Numbered from the stretch's first letter, positions 40,877 through 51,584 are shown. The stretch: DNA of 64,000 bases from UBA1732 sp045114455 (GCA_045114455.1 JBGUKN010000024.1:56523-120522), one strand, 5' to 3'. Notes: generated by a model from the sequence alone, not told the origin. Numbers and translations: made by a program.

Positions 40877-41554
40877 TTATTCCGCGTCCTTCTTTTCCGT
40901 GTCTGCGACCGGGCCGGAACTGACCACGACCATTGCGGGTTTCAGCAGGCGGGAGCCGCACTGGTAGCCGCGGCTCCACTGGCGGATCACGGTCCCGTTC
41001 GGCACGGTGTCGGACGGTTCTTCTGCGACCGCTTCGTGCAGAGCGGGATCGAACGGTTTTCCGGTCGCGTCGATCACGGTCACGTCGAGGTCGGCGAACG
41101 CCTTGTCGAATTCCTTCTGGATGATGTCCATGCCCTGGACCAGGGATTCGAGCGAACTGGACTTTCCGGCGGCGGCTACGGCCATCGTGAAATGGTCGAA
41201 GACCTGGAGGAACGGGAAGATGGTATCCTGCGTGGTGTTGTACCGCACGTTCTCCATTTCCTTTGCCAGACGCTTGCGCTGGTTGTCCATCTCGGCGAGG
41301 GCGAGGAGGCGGAGACGCTCCGCCTCTTTCAGCTTCTCCTCGGTTTCCTTGAGTTTCGCTTCCAATTTTTCGATCTTGGCGCACTCGGCCTCGTATTCGA
41401 AGTTCGCATCGGCCATCGCGGACGCGGCGGCCTGCGAAGCCTCGTCGAACGCCGCTTCGCCCTTCGGTTCCATGGTGGGCATTTCGCGCGCCTCGGCGGC
41501 GGCGTCAGCCTCTATTTTTTCGGCATGGTCGATGCCGCGTTTCTTATTGTGCAT
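40877..41554 (-). CDS. grpE: Nucleotide exchange factor GrpE
   Basis: A 225-residue DnaK exchange factor. An Ala/Glu-rich N-terminus and a long coiled coil (about 50-110) come before the head domain. ALAEMDNQRKRLAKEMENVR and QGMDIIQKEFDKAF plus DPALHEAVAEEPSD and QWSRGYQCGSRLLKPAMVVV are family blocks. The N-terminal helix is longer than in E. coli. The promoter at 41590-41618 overlaps the clpB stop. Confidence 0.94.
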   Translation of the reverse strand: MHNKKRGIDHAEKIEADAAAEAREMPTMEPKGEAAFDEASQAAASAMADANFEYEAECAKIEKLEAKLKETEEKLKEAERLRLLALAEMDNQRKRLAKEMENVRYNTTQDTIFPFLQVFDHFTMAVAAAGKSSSLESLVQGMDIIQKEFDKAFADLDVTVIDATGKPFDPALHEAVAEEPSDTVPNGTVIRQWSRGYQCGSRLLKPAMVVVSSGPVADTEKKDAE

Positions 41555-41589
41555 GGCATGTCTCCGGATTCAGAATAAATTGACGTTTT

Positions 41590-41614
41590 AATATAGCGCG
41601 GGAAACGCTTTTTT

Positions 41615-41618
<4 letters not shown>
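41590..41618 (-). promoter_or_regulatory. Promoter of grpE-dnaJ-smpB, overlapping the clpB stop codon
   Basis: TTGAAA (41618-41613), 17-base spacer, TATATT (41595-41590). The TGA stop of clpB (41617-41615) is inside the -35. Confidence 0.72.
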
Positions 41619-44209
<2,591 letters not shown>

Positions 44210-44271
44210 AATCGCGACTCCTTCGTTTTGATGGTTTGTTGATCGTGTGTTGAGAATGCCGATTTCATTCG

Positions 44272-44288
44272 AGCAACTTGTGTGCCAA
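44272..44288 (-). promoter_or_regulatory. Sigma-54 (RpoN) -24/-12 promoter of clpB
   Basis: The minus strand reads TTGGCAC, 5 bases, TTGCT, close to the consensus TGGCACG-N4-TTGCW. The GG (44286-44285) and GC (44274-44273) are separated by exactly ten bases. The predicted start is near 44262, giving a 5' leader of about 52 bases. Confidence 0.7.
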
Positions 44289-44343
44289 GAATCAAAAAAC
44301 TGCAATATCAATAATTTGCCTTGTTTTTCCGAAGGGATCGGGT

Positions 44344-44397
44344 GAGACATAATGTCTCGATTGTGAGACGGTTTTGTCTGTTGCGATTATCTGTCTC
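44344..44397. promoter_or_regulatory. Phased GAGAC/GTCTC half-sites between clpB and gltA
   Basis: Perfect palindrome GAGACAT-A-ATGTCTC (44344-44358), then AGAC-N6-GTCT (44366-44379), then a single GTCTC (44393-44397). The first four half-sites start 10 or 11 bases apart, that is, on one face of the helix. They lie about 70-125 bases upstream of the sigma-54 -12 element, the usual place for enhancer sites. They also lie upstream of the gltA promoter. Confidence 0.6.
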
Positions 44398-44491
44398 AAT
44401 TCCGATGCCGGAGAGATGGCAGCCTGTGCCGGAAGCCGGCTTTCCGCCGATTCCGGACCTCGCATTTTTCTTATTTATAATCCATTTTCGC

Positions 44492-44520
44492 TTGATTTTT
44501 CCGCGTACGGGGTGTACATT
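44492..44520 (+). promoter_or_regulatory. Promoter of gltA
   Basis: TTGATT (44492-44497), 17-base spacer ending GGTG, TACATT (44515-44520). The rest of the 386-base gap to clpB holds the phased half-sites and the clpB promoter. I see nothing else in it. Confidence 0.65.
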
Positions 44521-44598
44521 ATTCAGTTTGTATGATTTTTTCGTAACTTTTCTGCAATAACGAACAGCCCGATACCATACGAGAGAGGAGGCTGAATG

Positions 44599-45873
44599 AT
44601 GGCGAGTGAATTCGCGACATTGTCCGTGAACGGACAGGACATTAAGTTGCCGATCATTGTCGGGACCGAGGGCGAAAAAGCGATTGATATCACAGCCCTC
44701 CGCAAGACGACCGGCTACCTTACGTTCGATCCCGGCCTGATGAACACCGCGGTCTGCCGCAGCAGCATCACATATGTGAACGGCGAAAAGGGTATCCTCT
44801 GCTACCGCGGGATCCCGATCGAGAAGCTTGTGGCGGACGAGAAACTCCGGTTCGTCCACATCGCATATCTTCTGGTCCACGGCAATCTGCCGAGCCCGGA
44901 GGAGGCGCGGGCGTTTTCCAGCCTGCTGAACGTCAATTCCCTGCTGCATGAAGACATGCGCCATTTCTTCGACCTGTATCCGCGCGGCGCCCACCCCATG
45001 CACATCCTCTCGACGATGATCAACGCCCTGGCGGTGTTCTATCCGAACGTCGACCTCCTGTCGTTCCGCGAAGATATCGACATTTCGACGGCGCGCCTGA
45101 TTTCCACGGTCCGCACGATGGCTGCTTTCGCGTACAAGAAGAGCATCGGCGAGCCGGTCGTGTATCCGCGCTACGACCTGTCCTACTGCGCGAACTTCCT
45201 GAACATGATGTTCGATTCGCCCGTCGCCCCGTACGAGATCTCCGAGGAGGCCGTGCGCGTCCTGAACGTCCTGCTGATCCTCCACGCGGACCACGAGCAG
45301 AACTGCTCGACCACGACTGTGCGCACCATCGGCAGCACCCAGGCGAACCTGTACGCCACGATTTCCGCGGGCGTGTCCGCGCTGTCCGGCCCGCTTCACG
45401 GCGGTGCAAACCAGGAGGTCATCGAGATGTTCCGCCGCATTGAACACGACGGCGACGTGAAGAAGTTCTTCGACCGCGTGAAGGACCACAACAATCCGGA
45501 ACGCCTCATGGGCTTCGGACACCGCGTGTACAAGACGTTCGATCCGCGCGCCAGGATCATCAAGGCCGAATGCGAACGCTATTTCTCCAAACGCCGCGTG
45601 ACGGACCCTCTGCTCCAGGTCGCGTTCGAGGTCGAAAAGGCCGCCCTCAGCGACGACTATTTCGTCTCCCGCAACCTTTACCCGAATGTCGACTTCTACT
45701 CCGGCATCCTCTACCGCGCGCTCGGCATCCCGGAGAAGATGTTCACCGTGATGTTCGCGCTGGCGCGCCTGCCCGGCTGGATCGCCCACTGGCGCGAAAT
45801 GATCGGCAACAGCACCCGCATCGTGCGCCCGCGCCAGGTGTATGTCGGCAAAAAATGTGGCATCGAGGCTTGA
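44599..45873 (+). CDS. gltA: Citrate synthase
   Basis: About 424 residues, type II (hexameric, GltA-like). The leading part KLPIIVGTEGEKAIDI and SSITYVNGEKGILCYRGIPI is the type II N-terminal domain. Catalytic blocks: GPLHGGANQEV (His), MGFGHRVYKTFDPRA (His) and the Asp within the late DFYSGILYRALG block. It condenses acetyl-CoA and oxaloacetate. Two adjacent ATGs exist (44596 and 44599); the second has the better spacing from GGAGG at 44587-44591. The stop TGA is part of the next promoter. Confidence 0.96.
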   Translation: MASEFATLSVNGQDIKLPIIVGTEGEKAIDITALRKTTGYLTFDPGLMNTAVCRSSITYVNGEKGILCYRGIPIEKLVADEKLRFVHIAYLLVHGNLPSPEEARAFSSLLNVNSLLHEDMRHFFDLYPRGAHPMHILSTMINALAVFYPNVDLLSFREDIDISTARLISTVRTMAAFAYKKSIGEPVVYPRYDLSYCANFLNMMFDSPVAPYEISEEAVRVLNVLLILHADHEQNCSTTTVRTIGSTQANLYATISAGVSALSGPLHGGANQEVIEMFRRIEHDGDVKKFFDRVKDHNNPERLMGFGHRVYKTFDPRARIIKAECERYFSKRRVTDPLLQVAFEVEKAALSDDYFVSRNLYPNVDFYSGILYRALGIPEKMFTVMFALARLPGWIAHWREMIGNSTRIVRPRQVYVGKKCGIEA

Positions 45874-45898
45874 AAACACCGCCCATGCGGTGTAAATT
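45870..45898 (+). promoter_or_regulatory. Promoter of the DUF1425-like lipoprotein gene, overlapping the gltA stop
   Basis: TTGAAA (45870-45875), 17-base spacer ending GGTG, TAAATT (45893-45898). The gltA stop TGA (45871-45873) is inside the -35. The spacer contains a perfect ACACCGC/GCGGTGT hairpin (45876-45882 with 45887-45893). Confidence 0.72.
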
Positions 45899-45954
45899 AC
45901 TCATCGGAAAACAAAACAAACAAGTTTTTTGAATAAAACCGAAAGGCAACCATT

Positions 45955-46617
45955 ATGAAACTGTTCTCCCTTCTGACAGCGGCCGTCTGTCTCCTGTTCG
46001 TTTCGGCCTGTGCTTCGACTCCTGTCCCGACCGATGAACGCGTCCATATCATGGACGGGAAAGCCGCGGACGTCCAGCCCGGCAACGTCTATGTTTCCAC
46101 GAACGCCGCAAAGATCTTCACGTTCCGCGACATCGAGAGCGAGATCAACGAAAACGGCTATCTGGCCGTGCGCGTTTTCGGCAAGACCCCCGAACTTTCC
46201 GCGCTGAAGTGGGCGTTCCTCGGTGACATCGCGTATGATTTCTCCTACCGCTTCTACTGGTTCGACGCCGAAGGCAATCCCGTTTCCGAACCGGAAGCCT
46301 TCCGTCTGCGTTCGACCATCCCGGGCGACCCCGTGCGTTTCGTCGGCCACGCTCCGACCGAGGAATGCCGCAACTTTGCACTGGTCCTGTATACGGCGTC
46401 CGAGCAGACCGGAAGCGACAGCGCGGAACCCGCCGACGAGGTTGCTCCCGAAGAGAAGACGAATGCCGAATCCGAGGCTGCCGAGGCGGAAGACAAGAAG
46501 ATCGAGGAAAGCATTCCCTCGCTCCCGCAGGAAAACGTTTCCGGCGATGCGGGCGACGTCAAGACCATCGGCGTTCCGAGTTCCTCCACTCCCGCGGCCG
46601 TCCCCGCGGAAAAGTGA
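45955..46617 (+). CDS. Lipoprotein with a YcfL-like (DUF1425) domain
   Basis: A 220-residue lipoprotein. The signal peptide ends in VSAC (Cys about residue 19). The mature part to about residue 145 is a compact beta domain: ENGYLAVRVFGKT, SYRFYWFDAEGNPV and PTEECRNFALVLY, similar in layout to YcfL (DUF1425), which is encoded beside LpoB-type proteins in enterobacteria. The C-terminal 70 residues are an acidic, disordered Glu/Ala/Ser tail. The assignment is tentative. It has its own promoter and precedes hisI by 33 bases. Confidence 0.7.
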   Translation: MKLFSLLTAAVCLLFVSACASTPVPTDERVHIMDGKAADVQPGNVYVSTNAAKIFTFRDIESEINENGYLAVRVFGKTPELSALKWAFLGDIAYDFSYRFYWFDAEGNPVSEPEAFRLRSTIPGDPVRFVGHAPTEECRNFALVLYTASEQTGSDSAEPADEVAPEEKTNAESEAAEAEDKKIEESIPSLPQENVSGDAGDVKTIGVPSSSTPAAVPAEK

Positions 46618-46650
46618 CCGCATCACGCAACATTTTCGGGTTGATTTGTC

Positions 46651-47028
46651 ATGATCGAACTTGATTTCAAGAAAAGCGGCGGCCTGATCCCCGCCATCGC
46701 CCAGGACTGGAAGACAGGCGACGTCCTCATGCTCGCCTATATCAACGAGGAGTCCTGGAAGGAAACTCTCAGGACCGGACACGGCGTCTACTGGTCCCGT
46801 TCCCGCTCCAAACTCTGGCACAAGGGCGAGGAGTCCGGCAACGTGCAGATCGTGAAGGAGATCCTGGTGGACTGCGACGCCGACACCGTGATCTTCAAGG
46901 TCGAGCAGGTCGGCGGCGCCGCCTGCCACGAAGGCTATCACACCTGCTTCTTCCGCAAAGTCGTCGGCGATACCCTGGAAGTCGTTGGAGAACGTGTCTT
47001 TGATCCCAAGAAAGTTTACAAAAAGTGA
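46651..47028 (+). CDS. hisI: Phosphoribosyl-AMP cyclohydrolase
   Basis: A 125-residue stand-alone HisI, the third step of histidine synthesis, not fused to HisE. VYWSRSRSKLWHKGEESGN is the signature. The metal-binding residues are DCDAD (with Cys) and CHEGYHTCFF (two Cys). No other his gene is adjacent. The end overlaps the murB-ddl frame by up to 44 bases. Confidence 0.95.
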   Translation: MIELDFKKSGGLIPAIAQDWKTGDVLMLAYINEESWKETLRTGHGVYWSRSRSKLWHKGEESGNVQIVKEILVDCDADTVIFKVEQVGGAACHEGYHTCFFRKVVGDTLEVVGERVFDPKKVYKK

Positions 47029-48904
47029 ACTGATCGCCGGAGCCGCCTCCGCTTTCCCGGGCATCGAACTTGTCCCCGACGCGGTCTGGGCGGACCACAC
47101 CTCCCTCGGCGCGGGTTCCGGCACATTCCTCTACGCCCGCGTCACCGATCCCGGCGTTGCGATCGAGTTTCTGCGCTACATCCTCAGCGCCGGATGGATC
47201 GGACGTCCGCTCGGCGCGGGCACGAATCTGGTCGGTTCCGACGAACCGACCGACGGCACCGTCTACCTCAAGCCGTCCGGTGTCCTGGCGGAAGTCTCCT
47301 GCACGGACGACGGCGTCTGCACGGCGGGCGCGGGCGCGAAACTCGCATCCGTGCTGAACGAAGCCCTGAAACACGGCTTCGGCGGCGCGGCGGGCCTCTG
47401 CGGCATTCCAGGTTCCATCGGAGGCGGACTCCATATGAATGCCGGCGCGAACGGTCAGACGATTTCCGATTTCCTGCTGGACATGACGCTGCTCAACCTT
47501 GAGACCGCGTCCGTGTCCGTCGTCCCGAAGAACGCCTATCTCTGGCGCTACCGCGACTCCGGCATCCCGGAGAACATCATGGTCATGTCCGCCCGGTTCC
47601 GGTTCCGTCCGGTCGATCCGGCTGCGGAACAGGCCGCCATGGACGCGGAACGGGAACGCCGCCGCCAGTCCCCGCAGGGACGCAGCGCCGGTTCGATCTT
47701 CCGCAACCCCGCGCCCGAACTTTATGCGGGCCGTCTGCTGGAATCCGCCGGGATGAAGGGCAAACGGTCCGGCGCCTTCGAGGTGTCTCCGCTTCATGCG
47801 AACTGGATCGTGCGCGACGCCTCGCCTTCGCCGGAGCTTCTGGAGCATTCCGGCCACGACTGCTACGAACTGATCCGCGCCATGCGGAGCGCGGTTTTCC
47901 GGCATTCCAACATCATCCTTCAACCTGAGGTCAAATCGATCAATATGAAAGAACAGGCGGCGGCCATGTGCCAGCAGACTCCCCTGGACATCCTCGTCCT
48001 TATGGGCGGAGCCAGTTCCGAACGTGAAATCTCGCTTCAATCCGCGGCGAACGTCGCCAAGGCGCTCCGCGACGCGGGCCATAACGTCGACACCTACGAC
48101 ATCACGAAGCCGGAGATCACCGACCGGATGCGCGCCGCGGACGTCGTCTACCCCGTTCTGCACGGCGGGTTCGGCGAGGACGGCACGCTCCAGGCGCTGA
48201 TGGAACAGGCCGGGATCCCGTTCGTCGGCGGTTCCGCCGAGGCCTGCCGCATCGTGATGGACAAGTTCGAGTCCAAGCGCGTGATGGACCAGGCGGGCAT
48301 CCGCAACGCCGCCTACGCCGTGATCGACGACCCCGAGGCGGAGATCCCCGCCGGGATGAAGCTTCCGCTGATCGTTAAGCCGAACTCCGAGGGCTCCACG
48401 TTCGGGCTGTCGCTTGTGCGCGACGCCTCCGAATGGAAATTCGCGATCTCCACCGCGCTGAAATACGATGCCCGCGTACTCGTCGAGGAATATATTGCCG
48501 GGGCCGAGGCAACAGTCGGCGTTGTTCTCGGGGAAGTCTATCCTGTCGTCGAGATCCAGCATCCGGGCACCCTCTACGATTACGATGCGAAATATACCCA
48601 CGCGCAGGGCGAGACCAAGTATTTCTGCCCGCCGGTCACCATCGACCAGGCCGTCCAGAAGGAGATCGCCGCCGCCGCGCTGAAGTTCGCGCAGGCAGTC
48701 GGCAACACCACGCTCATCCGCATCGACGTCATCGTGCGCGACTCCGACAAGGCCGTTTTTATGCTGGAGGGCAACAGCATTCCCGGATTCACGGCGTCCA
48801 GTCTGCTTCCCAAGTCGATCGCCGTTTCCGGACGCACTTCCGCGGAGGTCTGTTCCGCTCTGGCTTACGCCGCATACTGGCACGGGAAGCAGAGCCTCCA
48901 CTGA
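46985..48904 (+). CDS. MurB-Ddl fusion: UDP-MurNAc dehydrogenase / D-Ala-D-Ala ligase
   Basis: Up to 639 residues in one open frame. Residues about 1-315 are MurB: RPLGAGTNLVGSD and GIPGSIGGGLHMNAGANG bind FAD, and AGSIFRNPAPELYAGRLLES carries the catalytic Ser. Residues about 330-639 are Ddl: LMGGASSEREISLQSA, VLHGGFGEDGTLQALMEQ, PLIVKPNSEGSTFG, VEEYIAGAEATVG and GNSIPGFTASSLLPKS with the metal-binding Asn. It joins two steps of peptidoglycan precursor synthesis. The start is unclear: TTG 46985, GTG 46994 or TTG 47000, the last with GGAG 9 bases upstream. All overlap hisI. Confidence 0.93.
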   Translation: MENVSLIPRKFTKSELIAGAASAFPGIELVPDAVWADHTSLGAGSGTFLYARVTDPGVAIEFLRYILSAGWIGRPLGAGTNLVGSDEPTDGTVYLKPSGVLAEVSCTDDGVCTAGAGAKLASVLNEALKHGFGGAAGLCGIPGSIGGGLHMNAGANGQTISDFLLDMTLLNLETASVSVVPKNAYLWRYRDSGIPENIMVMSARFRFRPVDPAAEQAAMDAERERRRQSPQGRSAGSIFRNPAPELYAGRLLESAGMKGKRSGAFEVSPLHANWIVRDASPSPELLEHSGHDCYELIRAMRSAVFRHSNIILQPEVKSINMKEQAAAMCQQTPLDILVLMGGASSEREISLQSAANVAKALRDAGHNVDTYDITKPEITDRMRAADVVYPVLHGGFGEDGTLQALMEQAGIPFVGGSAEACRIVMDKFESKRVMDQAGIRNAAYAVIDDPEAEIPAGMKLPLIVKPNSEGSTFGLSLVRDASEWKFAISTALKYDARVLVEEYIAGAEATVGVVLGEVYPVVEIQHPGTLYDYDAKYTHAQGETKYFCPPVTIDQAVQKEIAAAALKFAQAVGNTTLIRIDVIVRDSDKAVFMLEGNSIPGFTASSLLPKSIAVSGRTSAEVCSALAYAAYWHGKQSLH

Positions 48905-48907
48905 GCA

Positions 48908-48929
48908 GTGTCCGGCTCCGCTCGGACAC
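48908..48929. repeat. Hairpin repeat A, isolated inverted copy
   Basis: Arms GTGTCCG and CGGACAC pair perfectly around GCTCCGCT, the reverse complement of AGCGGAGC. It has the same 7-8-7 layout and lies 4 bases after the murB-ddl stop. Confidence 0.75.
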
Positions 48930-48940
48930 GGGGGGATGGC

Positions 48941-49117
48941 ATGAAAAAGGACGAAAAGCACGAGGACGACAAATATCTTTATCTGCTCTACGAAAAAAAG
49001 GATGAAGACTACTGGAAGCGATACTGGAAAAATGTCCGCCTGGGATGGGGGTTGATTCCGGTCGTTCTGGTTCTGCTCTTCTATCTGCTGGTCGAGCTGT
49101 TCAAGTATCTGCAATAA
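48941..49117 (+). CDS. Small single-pass membrane protein
   Basis: A 58-residue protein with a Lys/Asp/Glu-rich N-terminus (KKDEKHEDDKYLYLLYEKKD) and one helix (WGLIPVVLVLLFYLLVELF, about 36-54). ATG 48941 follows a GGGGGA stretch. A longer version from GTG 48908 would begin inside the hairpin repeat and is less likely. The function is unknown; it could be an auxiliary subunit for a neighbouring envelope enzyme. It lies between murB-ddl and the peptidase gene, 10 bases before the latter. Confidence 0.6.
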   Translation: MKKDEKHEDDKYLYLLYEKKDEDYWKRYWKNVRLGWGLIPVVLVLLFYLLVELFKYLQ

Positions 49118-49127
49118 GGAAAAACAT

Positions 49128-49898
49128 ATGCAGCCCGATCCCGAATACATCATGCTTGACCTGCCGGACGGCATGCCGCCCGTCTGTTGCGCGGTCCGCC
49201 GGTCGCTGAAGGCCAAACGCTTCTTCCTGCGCGTCATCCCGCATCCATTCTCGGTGCAGCTGGTGATCCCGAAACGGCGTTCCGTGGCTTCCGCGCGGAA
49301 GTTCGCTGAGAGCAAGACCGCCTGGCTGGCCGCGACCATCCGCAAACTGGCGCCCGAACCCGGCGCGATGCCCCGCGGTCCGGATGTGCCGCGCCGGATC
49401 CCGGCGGAACTCGAACTGCGCCTGACCGGGGAACGTCTGGCGATCGCGGTGGAGGAAACGCCCGGCGCGGACGCGGTCCGGTGCTGGTACGACCCGCTGT
49501 TCCGGCAGATCACGATGCGGGGCGACCCGGCGGATTCGAAAGCCTTTGCGGGGGCGTTCCTGTCCGTGCTGACGCAGATCGCCGAACCGGTATTGACCGC
49601 CCGCATACGTTCGCATGCCTCCGCCTTGGGGCTTCCAGAGTTTCGCGTGCTGGTCCATCCGCAGAGATCCCGCTGGGGAAGCTGTTCCGCCACAGGAAAA
49701 GTCACGCTGAATACTCTGCTGATCCTGTTCCCGCCGGAAGCCGTGGACTATGTGATCCTGCACGAACTCTGCCATAAGTTCGAGATGAATCATTCCGAAC
49801 GGTTCAAGCAAAAAATGGACGAACTTTGCCCGGAATGGCGCGAACGCGACGCCCTCCTGCGGCAGTGCGCGAAGGAACTGCCGGATTTTCTTCTCTGA
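49128..49898 (+). CDS. YgjP-like metal-dependent hydrolase (DUF45, M48-like)
   Basis: A 256-residue protein. The C-terminal half has WGSCSATGKVTLN and the zinc motif HELCHKFEMNHSERF (HExxH, with a further His/Glu downstream). The N-terminal half (to about 100) is beta-rich and holds RRSLKAKRFFLRV, the 'R.s.r.krmrlrv' start of the family. No signal peptide is present, so it acts in the cytosol. Its substrate is unknown. A small membrane protein gene precedes it by 10 bases. Confidence 0.88.
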   Translation: MQPDPEYIMLDLPDGMPPVCCAVRRSLKAKRFFLRVIPHPFSVQLVIPKRRSVASARKFAESKTAWLAATIRKLAPEPGAMPRGPDVPRRIPAELELRLTGERLAIAVEETPGADAVRCWYDPLFRQITMRGDPADSKAFAGAFLSVLTQIAEPVLTARIRSHASALGLPEFRVLVHPQRSRWGSCSATGKVTLNTLLILFPPEAVDYVILHELCHKFEMNHSERFKQKMDELCPEWRERDALLRQCAKELPDFLL

Positions 49899-49926
49899 AA
49901 AAACAGGATAAACCGTCGGTTTCCGG

Positions 49927-49954
49927 TTGAAAAAAGCCGTACCGCCTGTATAGT
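49927..49954 (+). promoter_or_regulatory. Promoter of the nitroreductase gene
   Basis: TTGAAA (49927-49932), 16-base spacer ending CCTG, TATAGT (49949-49954). Confidence 0.68.
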
Positions 49955-50016
49955 AAGTTAAGGCGTTTTACGCCGTTCCGTTCTGAACCGAAACCGATTA
50001 GCTTTAGGAGGTTTTC

Positions 50017-50523
50017 ATGGATTTTTACGATGTGATCGAAGCCCGGCGCAGCGTCCGCGGCTATCTTGACAAAAATGTCCCGGACGAAGCGATCGCGAGA
50101 ATTTCGCGCGCCGTCCAGCTCGCCCCGACCGCCTGCAACCGCCAGCCGTTCCGGCTGTTCCTGTTCCGTGATCCTGCGATCCGCGCGAAGATCTGCGAAA
50201 AGATCATGTTCCCGTGGCTGAAGGAGGCGCCCGTCGTGGCGGTCCTGGCCGGGAACGCCTCCGCGGCGTGGGTGCGCCCCGACGGCGGTTCCATCGTTGA
50301 CGTGGACGCGTCGATCGTGATGGAGCATTTCGTGCTCGCGGCGACGGCGGAAGGTCTCGGCACCTGCTGGATCTGCTGCTACAACCGCGATGAAGTGGAT
50401 GCCGCGGCCGGGATCGCTGCTCCGTGGCGGTCCGTGGCGGTCTCCCCGCTCGGATTCGGCAAGGAAAACGCCTGCCGTCCCCGCAATGTGAAAACCGTGG
50501 ACGAACTCGTTCAGGTGATTTGA
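50017..50523 (+). CDS. Nitroreductase-family flavoprotein
   Basis: A 168-residue FMN protein, short for the family. IEARRSVRGYLDKNVPDEAI and LAPTACNRQPFRLFLFRD bind FMN. VDASIVMEHFVLAATAEGLGTCWI is the dimer/FMN block, and a late GFGKENACRPRN closes the fold. It probably reduces quinones or nitro compounds with NAD(P)H. An AGGAGG Shine-Dalgarno precedes ATG 50017. The stop shares one base with the next start (TGATG). Confidence 0.92.
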   Translation: MDFYDVIEARRSVRGYLDKNVPDEAIARISRAVQLAPTACNRQPFRLFLFRDPAIRAKICEKIMFPWLKEAPVVAVLAGNASAAWVRPDGGSIVDVDASIVMEHFVLAATAEGLGTCWICCYNRDEVDAAAGIAAPWRSVAVSPLGFGKENACRPRNVKTVDELVQVI

Positions 50524-51581
50524 TGGACTACAGACAATTTGAACAGACGCTGGACGGACTCTGGCGGCTCGGCGGCGAAGGCGCCGGATTCGAACTGGAC
50601 AAGCCTGCCGCCGGACTTTTCACCCTTACGCCGTTCGACGGCCTGACCGTTACCTCGCTGGAGGCTGTCCCCGGCGAATATCCCGAGTCCATGGCGCTTG
50701 CCGGACTCCGCCGTCCGCATCATTCCGACGACGGTGCCGAGGTGTCGTTCGACAGCGAAAGCCGCATCCCGTTCGGAATCCCGACCGTGATCTCGCACCG
50801 GTACAAGCTGGACGACACATCGCTTGCCGTGCAGACCGGATTCGAGCTGCCGCACGCGTTCGAGCTCCGCAGCCTCACGGCGGGCGGCCTGCGTTTTCAC
50901 GGCTCCATCGCCGCATGCGCCATCGTGAAAATCCCGTCCGCCGAGGGTATCGTGAAGGAGCCCGACATGACGCCGTTCGACGGGGCCGATGCCGAACTTT
51001 ACAAAGGCTCCGTGCCGCCGCTCGCGATCCTGTTCCGCCTCGCAGACGGTCGCACCGTGCGGTTCGAGACCGGAAAAGACGTCTGGCGCTGGGCCAATGC
51101 CGCCCGCATCGGCGACGGCGTTTCCACGTTCATTGTTCGCCGTGAGGGCGGCGACCTGGTCTGCACCTGGAGCCTGTACGTTTTTGCTCCGTCCTCCGCG
51201 GATGCGCCGCCTCCGCCGGGCCGCAACTGGAACATCACCTGGTCGATTCAGTGGGGCGAACCCGCCGCCGCGGATGCGAAGTATGCCGACGTACTGGACC
51301 TGCGCGCCGAATGTGCGGACTGCGCCTGCGCCCAGGCTACGGAGAACTACCTGAAAAAATGGGTGCGGACGCGTCTTTCCTCCGCGAAGGAAGGCGACGT
51401 TTTCGCCGTTTCGGTCGGCGGCGGACGCTTCTGCCGCCGTGCCGGGCACCTCGACCGCGGCCGCAAGAAAGACCTGCCGCACTGGGATCTGCCCGCGCTC
51501 CGGGAATTCGCCCGCTGGGCGAACCGCCAGCTGCGGAAGTCCGGCGCGGAGCTCGTCCTGATTTGCGGAAAGGAAGACTGA
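50523..51581 (+). CDS. Conserved-looking protein of unknown function
   Basis: A 352-residue protein without signal or membrane segments, and no domain I recognise. It is beta-rich through residue 240 (EVSFDSESRIPFGIP, FELPHAFELRSLTAG, TWSIQWGE). A Cys-rich spot (AECADCACAQATEN) lies near 262, and the C-terminal 90 residues are more helical and basic (CRRAGHLDRGRKKD). It is coupled to the nitroreductase gene by TGATG and precedes tsaB by 3 bases. Codon use matches the neighbours, so it is not obviously foreign. Confidence 0.75.
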   Translation: MDYRQFEQTLDGLWRLGGEGAGFELDKPAAGLFTLTPFDGLTVTSLEAVPGEYPESMALAGLRRPHHSDDGAEVSFDSESRIPFGIPTVISHRYKLDDTSLAVQTGFELPHAFELRSLTAGGLRFHGSIAACAIVKIPSAEGIVKEPDMTPFDGADAELYKGSVPPLAILFRLADGRTVRFETGKDVWRWANAARIGDGVSTFIVRREGGDLVCTWSLYVFAPSSADAPPPPGRNWNITWSIQWGEPAAADAKYADVLDLRAECADCACAQATENYLKKWVRTRLSSAKEGDVFAVSVGGGRFCRRAGHLDRGRKKDLPHWDLPALREFARWANRQLRKSGAELVLICGKED

Positions 51582-51584
51582 CCC

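Noticed and set aside
44210..44595. Search for a CIRCE/HrcA operator before clpB
   Set aside because: No TTAGCACTC-N9-GAGTGCTAA-like sequence is present. The palindromes there have a different core (GAGAC/GTCTC).
48908..49117. GTG 48908 as start of the small membrane protein
   Set aside because: It would translate through the hairpin repeat. ATG 48941 has a purine-rich ribosome site and gives a more natural N-terminus.
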